DNA from: Polaribacter reichenbachii
GTDB taxonomy: Bacteria; Bacteroidota; Bacteroidia; Flavobacteriales; Flavobacteriaceae
Assembly (NCBI RefSeq): GCF_001975665.1
Contig: NZ_CP019419.1
Coordinates: 1,674,001-1,738,000 of the forward strand
Direction of reading: 5' to 3'
DNA length: 64,000 nucleotides
Positions 52,653 to 61,781 of this stretch are shown piece after piece. The translations under genes were made by a program, and so were the position numbers. Within the stretch, counting starts at the first letter, position 1, and every line of letters starts with the position of its first letter. Under the pieces are notes generated by a model. It was given only the letters and a program-made list of their open reading frames with translations, searched no databases and was not told the origin of the DNA.

Positions 52653-53774
52653 ATGAAATATACTATAGCTGTAATTCCTGGAGATGGTATTGGTCCTGAA
52701 GTAGTAGATCAAGCAAAAAAAGCATTAGATGCTGTTGCAGAAGCTTACGACCATATTTTTTTATACAAAGAAGCGCTGTTAGGAGCTTGTGCTATAGAAA
52801 AAACGGGTTACCCATTACCTCAAGAAACTATAGATATTTGTAGAAATTCTGATGCTATTTTATATGGTGCAATTGGTGATCCTAAATACGATAATGATCC
52901 ATCAGCTAGAATTCGTCCAGAACAAGGTTTATTACAGCTTAGAAAAGAATTAGATTTATATTGTAATGTAAGACCTGTAAAGGCTTATGATAATTTAATT
53001 CATAATTCACCATTAAAAAGAGAAGTAATAAAAGGCACAGATTTTTTAGTGTATAGAGAGTTAACTGGCGGAATTTATTTTGGTAAAAAAGAGGTAAGCG
53101 CAGATGGTAAAATGGCTTCAGATGTTTCTGTTTATACTGTTGATGAAATTACAAGAATTACACATTTAGCTTTTAAAGCTGCACAGAAAAGAAAGAAAAA
53201 AGTAACTTTAGTTGATGAATCTAATGTGTTAGAAACATCGCGTTTATGGCGTAAAACTGTTACTGAAATTGCTAAAGAATATCCAGAGATTACTTTAGAA
53301 TACTTGTTTGTAGCTAACGCAACAATGCAATTAATTACAAACCCAAAACAGTTTGATGTTATTCTTACAGAAAACCTTTTTGGCGATATTATTTCTGATG
53401 AAGCAAGTGTAATTAGTGGTTCTAAAGGTTTAATTGCATCATCATCAATTGGTGAAGAAAATGCGTTGTTCGAGCCAATACACGGTTCTTATTTCGAAGC
53501 AAAAGGCAAAGATTTAGCAAACCCATTAGCATCAATTTTATCTGCGGGAATGTTATTGCAACATTTAGGTTTAAATGAAGAAGCAGATGCAATTGAAAGA
53601 GCAGTAGAAAAATCGTTAGCATTAGGTATTACAACTAAAGATATTAAACGCAAAATTCAGAATGCAACAACAACGTCTAAAGTAGGTGATTTTATTGCAG
53701 ATTATATTACAAATCAAGATGATAGTAATATGAATTTTAAGAATATTCATATGGGTCAGAGTACCATCATCTAA
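52653..53774 (+). CDS. leuB: 3-isopropylmalate dehydrogenase
   Basis: An NAD-dependent beta-decarboxylating dehydrogenase of 373 aa. IAVIPGDGIGPEVVDQAKKA starts the fold, LLQLRKELDLYCNVRPVKAY carries the substrate arginines, and VYRELTGGIYFGKKEV has the catalytic tyrosine. ENLFGDIISDEASVISGSKG binds Mg, and FEPIHGSYFEAKGKDLANPL contacts NAD. It follows leuA after 13 bp. leuC and leuD, usually nearby, are not in this window, so the isomerase must be encoded elsewhere. Confidence 0.94.
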   Translation: MKYTIAVIPGDGIGPEVVDQAKKALDAVAEAYDHIFLYKEALLGACAIEKTGYPLPQETIDICRNSDAILYGAIGDPKYDNDPSARIRPEQGLLQLRKELDLYCNVRPVKAYDNLIHNSPLKREVIKGTDFLVYRELTGGIYFGKKEVSADGKMASDVSVYTVDEITRITHLAFKAAQKRKKKVTLVDESNVLETSRLWRKTVTEIAKEYPEITLEYLFVANATMQLITNPKQFDVILTENLFGDIISDEASVISGSKGLIASSSIGEENALFEPIHGSYFEAKGKDLANPLASILSAGMLLQHLGLNEEADAIERAVEKSLALGITTKDIKRKIQNATTTSKVGDFIADYITNQDDSNMNFKNIHMGQSTII

Positions 53775-53832
53775 TTAAATTCAATTTAAAATTAGGATTT
53801 TTAAATAAAAATTTTAAATATTTGAATCACAA

Positions 53833-53895
53833 ATGAAAAAACAAATTTTAAATATTATTACTGTTTTAAACGTCATCGTAATTATTACGAATTGA
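53833..53895 (+). CDS. ilvL: ilv operon leader peptide
   Basis: A 20-residue ORF (MKKQILNIITVLNVIVIITN) with ATG at 53833-53835 and TGA at 53893-53895. It contains six Ile, three Val, two Leu and two Thr, so 11 of 20 residues are the branched-chain amino acids made by the downstream operon. It is followed within 3 bp by a segment able to pair with the 5' arm of the terminator. Length, composition and position together make it a clear attenuation leader. Confidence 0.85.
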   Translation: MKKQILNIITVLNVIVIITN

Positions 53896-53897
53896 TT

Positions 53898-53960
53898 AGG
53901 AAGTGGTATTTATAACATAAAAATAAAATTTAACCTTCCTTTAAAAACGGAAGGTTTTTT
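53898..53960 (+). terminator. Transcription attenuator of the ilv operon
   Basis: The terminator stem AACCTTCC (53932-53939) pairs with GGAAGGTT (53949-53956) and is followed by T's. AGGAAG (53898-53903), right after the leader stop codon, can instead pair with CTTCCT (53935-53940) and would prevent the terminator. A ribosome stalled on the Ile/Val/Leu codons leaves AGGAAG free and gives read-through; one finishing the peptide covers it and gives termination. Confidence 0.8.
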
Positions 53961-54130
53961 ATTGCATTTATTTCAATAATTGAGTATCATAATTAAATAA
54001 GGTTAAGTTACTGTATATCAGTAAGATTAATGTTATTTTAAACAACTGAAATTCAAGTATTCAATTGAATTTAATGTAACAAAAAAAGAGAAATAGAATA
54101 ATTTAGTCAATAAAATCAAGAAATCATTAA

Positions 54131-55807
54131 ATGAAACTAAATAAACACAGTAGCAGATTAACACAAGACGAATCTCAACCAGCATCTCAAGCAATGTTGT
54201 ATGCAGTTGGTTTATCTGACGAAGATATGCAAAAAGCGCAAATAGGAATTGCGAGTACTGGTTACGATGGTAATCCTTGTAATATGCATTTAAATAGACT
54301 AAAAGAAGAAGTCAAGATTGAGTGTAAAATTGCAGATTTGGTCGGTTTAGGTTTTAATACAATTGGTGTTTCTGATGGTATTTCTATGGGTACTTCTGGT
54401 ATGAATTACTCACTAGTTTCTAGAGATATTATTGCAGATTCTATAGAAACTGTAATGAATGCACAAAGCTACGATGGTTTAATTGCTATTGTAGGTTGTG
54501 ATAAAAATATGCCAGGAGCTGTAATGTCTATGTTGCGTTTAAATCGCCCATCAATAATGATGTATGGAGGTACAATTGCATCTGGTAATTACAAAGGCAG
54601 AAAATTAAATATTGTTTCTGCTTTTGAGGCTTTAGGACAAAAAGTTGCTGGAGAAATCGAAGAAGACGAATACAGAGAAATTATAAAAAGATCTATTCCA
54701 GGAGCTGGTGCTTGTGGGGGTATGTATACTGCAAATACAATGGCATCTGCTATTGAGTGTATGGGGTTTGCATTACCTTACAATTCATCTATTCCTGCAG
54801 AAAATCCGAATAAATTATCAGAATCAGAAAGACACGCAAGAGCCATAAAGAACTTATTGGAATTAGATTTAAAACCTTTAGATATTATTTCTAAAAAGTC
54901 TTTAGAAAATGCTATTGCTTTGGTAAACGCTTTAGGAGGTTCTACAAATGCAGTATTACACTTTTTAGCAATTGCCCACGCTGCTGATATCGAATTTACT
55001 TTAGAAGATTTTCAAAGAGTTTCTGATAGAACTCCGTTAATTGCAGATTTAAAACCATCTGGTAAATACTTAATGGAAGATGTGCATGGAGTTGGTGGTA
55101 CACCAGCAATTATGAAGTATTTATTAGAAAATGGATATTTACATGGCGATTGTATGACTGTTACTGGTAAAACTTTAGCAGAGAATTTAGCAGATGTAGA
55201 AGCTATGGAATTTGAAGACCAAGATGTAATTTTCCCTACGGATAAAGCCTTAAAATCATCAGGGAACTTACAGATCTTATATGGAAACCTTGCAGAAGAA
55301 GGTGCTGTTGCAAAAATATCTGGTAACGAAGGTTTGTTGTTTGAAGGTAAAGCTGTGGTTTATGATGGTGAGCAAGCCGCAAATACAGGTATATCTAATG
55401 GAGAAGTAGCAAAAGGAGATGTAGTCGTCATTAGATATGTTGGACCAAAAGGAGGTCCAGGAATGCCAGAAATGTTAAAACCAACTTCGTTAATTATGGG
55501 AGCAGGTTTAGGTAAATCTGTAGCTTTAATTACAGATGGTCGTTTTTCTGGAGGTACTCACGGTTTTGTAGTTGGGCATATTACACCAGAAGCATTATCA
55601 GGAGGTACAATAGGTATTTTAGAAACTGGAGATAAAATTAGAATTAGCGCAGAAGATAATTCGATTAATGTTTTAATTTCTGATGAAGAATTAGCAGAAA
55701 GAAAAGCAAAATGGGTTGCTCCAGAACCAAAACATAAAAAAGGGATTTTATATAAATACGCAAAAACAGTTGCATCTGCATCTAAAGGATGTGTTACTGA
55801 TTTGTAA
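54131..55807 (+). CDS. ilvD: Dihydroxy-acid dehydratase
   Basis: An iron-sulfur enzyme of 558 aa in valine and isoleucine synthesis. Cluster cysteines lie in [28 protein letters not shown] and [19 protein letters not shown]. The C-terminal domain has [20 protein letters not shown] and [19 protein letters not shown]. It is the first gene after the attenuator, 174 bp beyond the hairpin. The following ilvB starts 89 bp after its stop. Confidence 0.97.
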   Translation: MKLNKHSSRLTQDESQPASQAMLYAVGLSDEDMQKAQIGIASTGYDGNPCNMHLNRLKEEVKIECKIADLVGLGFNTIGVSDGISMGTSGMNYSLVSRDIIADSIETVMNAQSYDGLIAIVGCDKNMPGAVMSMLRLNRPSIMMYGGTIASGNYKGRKLNIVSAFEALGQKVAGEIEEDEYREIIKRSIPGAGACGGMYTANTMASAIECMGFALPYNSSIPAENPNKLSESERHARAIKNLLELDLKPLDIISKKSLENAIALVNALGGSTNAVLHFLAIAHAADIEFTLEDFQRVSDRTPLIADLKPSGKYLMEDVHGVGGTPAIMKYLLENGYLHGDCMTVTGKTLAENLADVEAMEFEDQDVIFPTDKALKSSGNLQILYGNLAEEGAVAKISGNEGLLFEGKAVVYDGEQAANTGISNGEVAKGDVVVIRYVGPKGGPGMPEMLKPTSLIMGAGLGKSVALITDGRFSGGTHGFVVGHITPEALSGGTIGILETGDKIRISAEDNSINVLISDEELAERKAKWVAPEPKHKKGILYKYAKTVASASKGCVTDL

Positions 55808-55896
55808 TATTTTATAAAATCAACAAACAAGATAAAAAAGACACAAGATATCCTATAAGGTTTTAAAAACTTTGTAGGTATTTAAAACACAAAAAT

Positions 55897-57630
55897 ATGG
55901 AAACACAAACCATAAAATCAGAAAAAAAATTGACTAAAACTACAGAGCGTATTTCTGGTAGCGAGGCAATTGTTAGGTGTTTAATTGAAGAAGGAGTAGA
56001 TATTCTTTACGGATATCCAGGAGGAGCAATAATGCCAGTTTACGATGAATTGTATAAATACCAAGATAAAATTCATCATGTATTAACACGTCATGAACAA
56101 GGAGCAACGCATTCTGCTCAAGGTTATGCTAGAATTTCTGGAAAAGTAGGTGTAGCAATGGCTACTTCTGGTCCAGGAGCAACCAATTTAATAACTGGTA
56201 TTGCAGATGCACAAATAGACTCAACACCTATGGTTTGTATTACAGGTCAGGTGCCTTCTGGTTTATTAGGTTCAGATGCTTTTCAAGAAACTGACATTGT
56301 AGGTATTTCTACACCAGTTACAAAATGGAACTGTCAAGTTACCAAAGCAGAAGATATTCCTGAAGCTTTAGCAAAAGCATTTTATATAGCAAAAAGTGGT
56401 AGGCCAGGTCCTGTTTTAGTAGATATTACTAAAGATGCACAATTTGATGAGTTTGATTTTTCTTATCAAAAATGTACAAAAATAAGAAGTTATAAACCAG
56501 TACCAGATACAGATATAGAAAAAGTTAAAGAAGCTGCAGCAATAATTAATAGTGCAAAGAAACCACTAATTGTTTGGGGGCAAGGAGTAATATTAGGAAA
56601 TGCTGAAGAGCAATTAAAAGCTGTTGTAGAAAAAGCAGGTATTCCTGCTGCATGGACAATTTTAGGGGCTTCTGCAATACCAACTTCGCATCCTTTTAAC
56701 GTAGGTATGGTTGGTATGCATGGTAATTATGCACCTAATATGCTAACTAATGAGTGTGATGTATTAGTAGCGATAGGTATGCGTTTTGATGATAGGGTTA
56801 CAGGTAGCTTAGCAACTTATGCAAAACAAGCTAAAGTAATTCATTTTGAAATTGATCCTGCAGAGATTGATAAAAACGTAAAAACAGATGTTGCTGTTTT
56901 AGGTGATTCAAAAGCAAGCTTAAACTTATTATTACCGTTATTAAATGAAAATTCTCATAAAGAATGGCATCAAAAGTTTAAAGATTTATATGATATTGAG
57001 TACGAAAAAGTAATCAAAAATGATTTATATCCTACAAAGGAAGGTTTAACAATGGCTGAGGTTTTGAAAGAAATCAACATTCAAAGTAAAGGTGAAGCTG
57101 CTATTGTAAGTGATGTTGGTCAGCATCAAATGATTGCTTGTAGATATGCAGATTTTAATGTGTCAAAAAGTAATATTACCTCTGGTGGGTTAGGAACAAT
57201 GGGCTTTGGTTTGCCAGCAGCAATTGGTGCAAAAATGGCAGCTCCAGAACGTGAAGTAGTTTCTATTTCTGGTGATGGAGGCTACCAAATGACAATTCAA
57301 GAATTGGGTACAATTTTTCAGCAAAAAGCAGCTGTAAAAGTGGTGGTTTTAAATAACGATTTTCTTGGGATGGTTAGACAATGGCAACAATTATTTTTCG
57401 ATAAACGTTATGCATCCACAGAAATGGTTAATCCAAACTTTGTGGCTATTGCAGAAGGTTATTATATTAAAGCAAGAAAAGTTACAAAAAGAGAAGAATT
57501 GGCAGAAGCTGTTGCAGAAATGATGCAAAGTAAAGAAGCGTATTTCTTAGAGGTTTGTGTAGAGAAAGAAGATAATGTATTTCCTATGATTCCATCAGGA
57601 GCAAGTGTTTCAGACATAAGACTAGAATAA
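55897..57630 (+). CDS. ilvB: Acetolactate synthase, large catalytic subunit
   Basis: A ThDP- and FAD-dependent protein of 577 aa. It has the domain order and motifs of the family: catalytic glutamate in VLTRHEQGATHSAQGYAR, ATSGPGATNLITGIADAQID, a central FAD region (VGMVGMHGNYAPNMLTNECD), and the ThDP motif ISGDGGYQMTIQELGTI, then NNDFLGMVRQWQQLFF. It forms acetolactate for Val/Leu and acetohydroxybutyrate for Ile. The ilvN start codon directly follows its stop, so the two subunits are translated together. Confidence 0.97.
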   Translation: METQTIKSEKKLTKTTERISGSEAIVRCLIEEGVDILYGYPGGAIMPVYDELYKYQDKIHHVLTRHEQGATHSAQGYARISGKVGVAMATSGPGATNLITGIADAQIDSTPMVCITGQVPSGLLGSDAFQETDIVGISTPVTKWNCQVTKAEDIPEALAKAFYIAKSGRPGPVLVDITKDAQFDEFDFSYQKCTKIRSYKPVPDTDIEKVKEAAAIINSAKKPLIVWGQGVILGNAEEQLKAVVEKAGIPAAWTILGASAIPTSHPFNVGMVGMHGNYAPNMLTNECDVLVAIGMRFDDRVTGSLATYAKQAKVIHFEIDPAEIDKNVKTDVAVLGDSKASLNLLLPLLNENSHKEWHQKFKDLYDIEYEKVIKNDLYPTKEGLTMAEVLKEINIQSKGEAAIVSDVGQHQMIACRYADFNVSKSNITSGGLGTMGFGLPAAIGAKMAAPEREVVSISGDGGYQMTIQELGTIFQQKAAVKVVVLNNDFLGMVRQWQQLFFDKRYASTEMVNPNFVAIAEGYYIKARKVTKREELAEAVAEMMQSKEAYFLEVCVEKEDNVFPMIPSGASVSDIRLE

Positions 57631-58164
57631 ATGAGTACAGAAGAAAAACAACTATATGCAGTATCTGTATATACAGAAAATAACATTGGATTGTTGAATA
57701 GGATTTCTGCAATTTTCCAAAGAAGACACATCAATATAGAGAGTTTAAATACTTCTCCTTCAGAAATAGAAGGCGTTTCTAAGTTTACTATTGTTGTAAA
57801 TATGAATGAGGTAGGTATTAAAAAAATTATTGGTCAAATAGAAAAACAAGTAGAGGTAATAAAAGCATATTACCATAGTTTAGATGATATTATTTATCAA
57901 ATCGCAGGCTTGTTTAAAATTAAATCAGAATTGTTATTCGAAGAACGCCAAATTCAGAATATCATTAAAGAGAGTAATGCTAGAATTGTAACCGTAAACA
58001 AAGAATTCTTTGTTCTAGAAAAATCAGGGAAAAAAGAAGAAATTGTAGAGTTATACAATAAGTTAAGTCCTTTTGGAATAATGCAATATACAAGATCGGG
58101 TTTAATTGCAATAACTAAAGAAGAAATGAAAATATCTTCATTATTAGAAAAATATAACAACTAA
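57631..58164 (+). CDS. ilvN: Acetolactate synthase, small regulatory subunit
   Basis: A protein of 177 aa with an N-terminal ACT domain (LYAVSVYTENNIGLLNRISA, IFQRRHINIESLNTSP) that binds valine for feedback control, and a C-terminal small-subunit domain (ARIVTVNKEFFVLEKSGKKE, IMQYTRSGLIAITK). It follows ilvB with no intergenic base. The length is normal. Confidence 0.95.
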   Translation: MSTEEKQLYAVSVYTENNIGLLNRISAIFQRRHINIESLNTSPSEIEGVSKFTIVVNMNEVGIKKIIGQIEKQVEVIKAYYHSLDDIIYQIAGLFKIKSELLFEERQIQNIIKESNARIVTVNKEFFVLEKSGKKEEIVELYNKLSPFGIMQYTRSGLIAITKEEMKISSLLEKYNN

Positions 58165-58272
58165 AAACAGATTATAAAGAGTAAAGATGTCAAAAATAGT
58201 TGTAAAGTAATTAATAAGTACTCGAAGCTACTTTCGCCTTTTTTGCTTAAATCAAAAACAAAAACTAAAAAA

Positions 58273-59748
58273 ATGTCAAATTATTTTAACACATTAACAT
58301 TAAGACAAAAGCTAGAACAATTAGGGCAATGTCGTTTTATGAACACTTCAGAATTTGAAGATGGAGTAAACGCCTTAAAAGGCAAGAAAATAGTTATTGT
58401 GGGCTGTGGAGCACAAGGTTTAAACCAAGGTTTAAATATGAGAGATTCTGGTTTAGATATTTCTTATACTTTAAGACCAGCAGCAATCGAACAAAAAAGA
58501 CAATCTTATATTAACGCAACATCTAATAATTTTAACGTAGGTACTTACGAAGAAATGTTGCCAACTGCAGATTTAGTTATTAATTTAACGCCAGATAAAC
58601 AACATACAAATGTTGTAAATGCAGTAATGCCATTAATGAAAAAAGGCGCAACTTTATCTTATTCTCACGGTTTTAATATTGTAGAAGAAGGTATGAAAAT
58701 ACGTGAAGATTTAACGGTAATTATGGTGGCACCAAAATCGCCAGGTTCTGAGGTTCGTGAAGAATTTAAAAGAGGTTTTGGAGTGCCAACATTAACAGCA
58801 GTTCACCCAGAAAATGATCCAGAAGGTAAAGGTTGGGCTTATGCAAAAGCTTATGCTGTTGCCACTGGTGGTCATACAGCAGGTGTTTTAGAATCTTCTT
58901 TTGTTGCTGAAGTAAAATCAGATTTAATGGGAGAGCAAACCATTTTATGTGGTTTGTTACAAACTGGTGCAATTTTATCTTTTGATAAAATGGTAGAAGA
59001 AGGTATTGAACCTGGTTATGCTGCAAAATTAATACAATATGGTTGGGAAACTGTAACTGAAGCGTTAAAGCATGGAGGTATCACTAATATGATGGACAGA
59101 CTTTCTAATCCTGCAAAAGTAGAAGCGTTTCGTTTATCAGAAGAATTAAAAGACATTATGCGTCCATTATTCCAAAAACATATGGATGATATTATGACTG
59201 GTCATTTCTCTAAAACGATGATGGAAGACTGGGCAAATGATGATGTAAATTTATTAACTTGGAGAGCTGCAACAGGAGAAACTGCTTTTGAAAAACAAAC
59301 AATTACAGAACAAGAAATTCCAGAACAAGAATATTTCGATCACGGAACTTTATTAGTTGCTTTTGTAAGAGCTGGTGTTGAGTTGGCTTTTGAGGCAATG
59401 ACAGAGTCTGGTATTATTGATGCTTCTGCATATTACGAATCTTTACATGAAACTCCGTTAATTGCAAATACAATTGCAAGAATGAAGTTAGCAGAAATGA
59501 ATCGTGTAATTTCTGATACAGCAGAATATGGTTGTTATTTATTCGATCACGCTTGTAAACCATTATTAACTGATTTTATGAAAACAGTTTCTACAAACGT
59601 AATTGGTAAATCTTTTAGCTCAGAAAATGGCGTTGATAACCAAGAATTAATTAAAATTAATAAGATTATTAGAAATCATCCTGTAGAAATTGTAGGTGAG
59701 CAATTAAGAGCTTCTATGACTGCAATGAAAGTAATAAAATCTGCTTAA
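58273..59748 (+). CDS. ilvC: Ketol-acid reductoisomerase, class II (long form)
   Basis: A protein of 491 aa of the E. coli-like long KARI class. The NADPH-binding segment is [20 protein letters not shown], followed by [36 protein letters not shown] carries Mg ligands, and a duplicated C-terminal helical domain follows. I start at the ATG at 58273 ([14 protein letters not shown]). A TTG 30 bp upstream is in frame but gives a lysine-rich extension absent from the family. It lies 108 bp after ilvN and is followed by a terminator. Confidence 0.96.
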   Translation: MSNYFNTLTLRQKLEQLGQCRFMNTSEFEDGVNALKGKKIVIVGCGAQGLNQGLNMRDSGLDISYTLRPAAIEQKRQSYINATSNNFNVGTYEEMLPTADLVINLTPDKQHTNVVNAVMPLMKKGATLSYSHGFNIVEEGMKIREDLTVIMVAPKSPGSEVREEFKRGFGVPTLTAVHPENDPEGKGWAYAKAYAVATGGHTAGVLESSFVAEVKSDLMGEQTILCGLLQTGAILSFDKMVEEGIEPGYAAKLIQYGWETVTEALKHGGITNMMDRLSNPAKVEAFRLSEELKDIMRPLFQKHMDDIMTGHFSKTMMEDWANDDVNLLTWRAATGETAFEKQTITEQEIPEQEYFDHGTLLVAFVRAGVELAFEAMTESGIIDASAYYESLHETPLIANTIARMKLAEMNRVISDTAEYGCYLFDHACKPLLTDFMKTVSTNVIGKSFSSENGVDNQELIKINKIIRNHPVEIVGEQLRASMTAMKVIKSA

Positions 59749-59773
59749 AAAATTATCCCCCAATTTTTTTAAT

Positions 59774-59813
59774 AAACCTGTCAGAATTAAAAAATTTGAC
59801 AGGTTTTCTTTTT
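59774..59813 (+). terminator. Intrinsic terminator after ilvC
   Basis: AAACCTGTCA (59774-59783) pairs with TGACAGGTTT (59797-59806) and is followed by TCTTTTT. It separates ilvDBNC from ilvA. Confidence 0.88.
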
Positions 59814-59820
59814 ACATTTG
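59813..59820 (+). promoter_or_regulatory. -7-like element directly before ilvA
   Basis: TACATTTG, a perfect TAnnTTTG, ends 4 bp before the ilvA ATG. If used, it would give a leaderless mRNA starting at or next to the start codon. It lies just after the T-run of the preceding terminator. Confidence 0.4.
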
Positions 59821-59824
59821 ATTA

Positions 59825-61087
59825 ATGCAAACAGAATCAATTTACTTACCAAGTTTAGAAAAGATAAACGAGGCTGCCAGAAATCTAGAAGGTGTTGCTT
59901 CTAAAACACCATTAGGCAAAAACTTTAATCTTTCTAAAGAATTTAATGCAAATATTTTCTTTAAAAGAGAAGACTTACAAGTGGTTCGTTCTTATAAAAT
60001 TAGAGGAGCATATAATAAAATGTTTTCTTTAAGTGATTTAGAAAAACAAAACGGAATTGTTTGTGCAAGTGCAGGAAATCACGCTCAAGGTGTAGCTTTG
60101 TCTTGTAAATTATTGCAGATAAAAGGTACTATTTTTATGCCATCACCAACACCAAACCAAAAGATTAATCAGGTAAAAATGTTTGGTGAAGAGTATATAA
60201 AAATTGTAATTGGTGGCGATACTTTTGATGATGCCTTTAACGCTGCAAAACTAGAATGCGATGCTAAAAATAAAACCTTTATTCATCCTTTTAATGACGA
60301 AAAAGTTATTGAAGGGCAAGCAACAGTTGGTCTAGAGATTTTAGAACAAACCAGTAAAAAGATCGATTATGTTTTTGTGCCAATTGGTGGTGGAGGTTTA
60401 TCATCGGGTTTATCTTCTGTGTTTAAATTGTTGTCTCCAGAAACTAAAATAATTGGTGTAGAACCAGAAGGTGCACCAGCAATGCTAACATCCATCAATA
60501 ATAAAAAAAACACAGCTTTAATAACTATAGATCCTTTTGTAGATGGTGCCGCTGTTAAAAAAGTGGGCGATTTAAATTTTGCTATTTGTAGGCAAAACTT
60601 GCATAAAATAATTACGGTTCCAGAAGGTAAAGTTTGCCAAACAATTTTAGATCTGTATAATAAAGATGCAATTGTTGTAGAACCTGCTGGCGCTTTAAGT
60701 ATTGCTGCTTTAGATTTTTTTGCTGATGAAATAATAGGAAAAAATGTAGTTTGTGTAGTAAGTGGTAGTAATAACGACATTACCAGAACAGAAGAAATTA
60801 AAGAACGCGCTTTAGTTTACGCAGATTTAAAACATTATTTTATAATAAAATTTCCTCAAAGAGCAGGTGCTTTAAAAGAATTTGTGGTTGATATTCTAGG
60901 TCCTGATGATGATATTACACATTTTGAGTATACCAAGAAAAACAACCGAATTAAAGGTGCTGCAGTTGTTGGTTTAGAATTAAAATCATCTAAAGATTTG
61001 AACCCTTTAATTAAAAGAATGAAGGCTAATAATTTCTTTGGAGATTATTTAAATGATAAACCAGACCTTTTTCAATTTTTAGTCTAA
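59825..61087 (+). CDS. ilvA: Threonine ammonia-lyase (threonine deaminase)
   Basis: A PLP enzyme of 420 aa that makes 2-oxobutanoate for isoleucine. The cofactor lysine lies in LQVVRSYKIRGAYNKMFS, the phosphate loop in VFVPIGGGGLSSGLSSVFKL, and VCASAGNHAQGVALSC is conserved. One C-terminal ACT-like regulatory domain occupies about 335-420 (HYFIIKFPQRAGALKEFVVD), so it is the single-ACT, biosynthetic short type. It sits downstream of ilvDBNC but behind a terminator and has a possible promoter of its own. Confidence 0.94.
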   Translation: MQTESIYLPSLEKINEAARNLEGVASKTPLGKNFNLSKEFNANIFFKREDLQVVRSYKIRGAYNKMFSLSDLEKQNGIVCASAGNHAQGVALSCKLLQIKGTIFMPSPTPNQKINQVKMFGEEYIKIVIGGDTFDDAFNAAKLECDAKNKTFIHPFNDEKVIEGQATVGLEILEQTSKKIDYVFVPIGGGGLSSGLSSVFKLLSPETKIIGVEPEGAPAMLTSINNKKNTALITIDPFVDGAAVKKVGDLNFAICRQNLHKIITVPEGKVCQTILDLYNKDAIVVEPAGALSIAALDFFADEIIGKNVVCVVSGSNNDITRTEEIKERALVYADLKHYFIIKFPQRAGALKEFVVDILGPDDDITHFEYTKKNNRIKGAAVVGLELKSSKDLNPLIKRMKANNFFGDYLNDKPDLFQFLV

Positions 61088-61197
61088 TTTTAGAGTTTTT
61101 AAATTAGAGATTCACTTTCTTTCATTGAATAAATTTATACAATTTTGTAAGTGTTATTTAGTATTTTTACAAGATAAAAATGATAAAATAAAAAAAA

Positions 61198-61710
61198 ATG
61201 AAGATGATAAAACGTACTTTGGTTATGGTTTTTGCTGCAACACTATTTATAAATTGTGGTAGCGATAAGAAAAAAGAAGAGAAAACTGAAACAGTAACAA
61301 AGCAAGAGGTTAAAAAAGAAATTCCGAAAGAAAAAAAACTTGGTATTTCTGGTAATGATTTAATGAAATTCAACAAAAGCAAATTAACTGTTTTTGAGGG
61401 GCAAAAAGTAATTCTTACTTTAAACCATACAGGTAAAATGGCAGCAAAATCTATGGGACACAATATTGTGATTTTACAAAAAGGTGTTGATGTTTCTGGT
61501 TTTGCAATGAAAGCTATTGCAGCATCAGAAACAGGTTATGTGCCACAAGATGCGTTAGCAGATGTAGTTGCTTATACTAAAGTAATTGGTGGAGGTGAAT
61601 CTACAACAATAGAATTTGATGCACCAGCTGCAGGAACTTACGATTTTATTTGTAGCTTTCCTGGGCATTATGCTTTAATGAAAGGTAAGTTTATCGTAAA
61701 GAAAAACTAA
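61198..61710 (+). CDS. Azurin/auracyanin-like blue copper lipoprotein
   Basis: A 170-residue lipoprotein (signal TLFINCGSDKKKEEK) with a charged linker and a cupredoxin domain at about 45-170. The type 1 copper ligands are all recognisable: histidine in AAKSMGHNIVIL, and cysteine, histidine and methionine in FICSFPGHYALMKGKF. It is an electron carrier tethered to the periplasmic face of a membrane. Gene order, convergent to another protein ending in the same kind of domain, suggests they share a redox pathway. There is a lone transcript ending at a strong bidirectional terminator. Confidence 0.9.
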   Translation: MKMIKRTLVMVFAATLFINCGSDKKKEEKTETVTKQEVKKEIPKEKKLGISGNDLMKFNKSKLTVFEGQKVILTLNHTGKMAAKSMGHNIVILQKGVDVSGFAMKAIAASETGYVPQDALADVVAYTKVIGGGESTTIEFDAPAAGTYDFICSFPGHYALMKGKFIVKKN

Positions 61711-61723
61711 GTTTATAAAACCT

Positions 61724-61764
61724 AAAAAAAGGGCGATAACTTTTAAAGTTATCGCCCTTTTTTT
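61724..61764. terminator. Bidirectional intrinsic terminator
   Basis: A long palindrome whose GC core GGGCGATAAC / GTTATCGCCC is flanked by an A-run on the left and a T-run on the right. It is shared by the two convergent copper-protein genes. Confidence 0.92.
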
Positions 61765-61781
61765 ATTACAAGAATATTAAT

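Noticed and set aside
60367..60780. 137-aa minus-strand ORF inside ilvA
   Set aside because: It is the mirror frame of a well-supported gene, with no start signal and a composition typical of antisense shadows.
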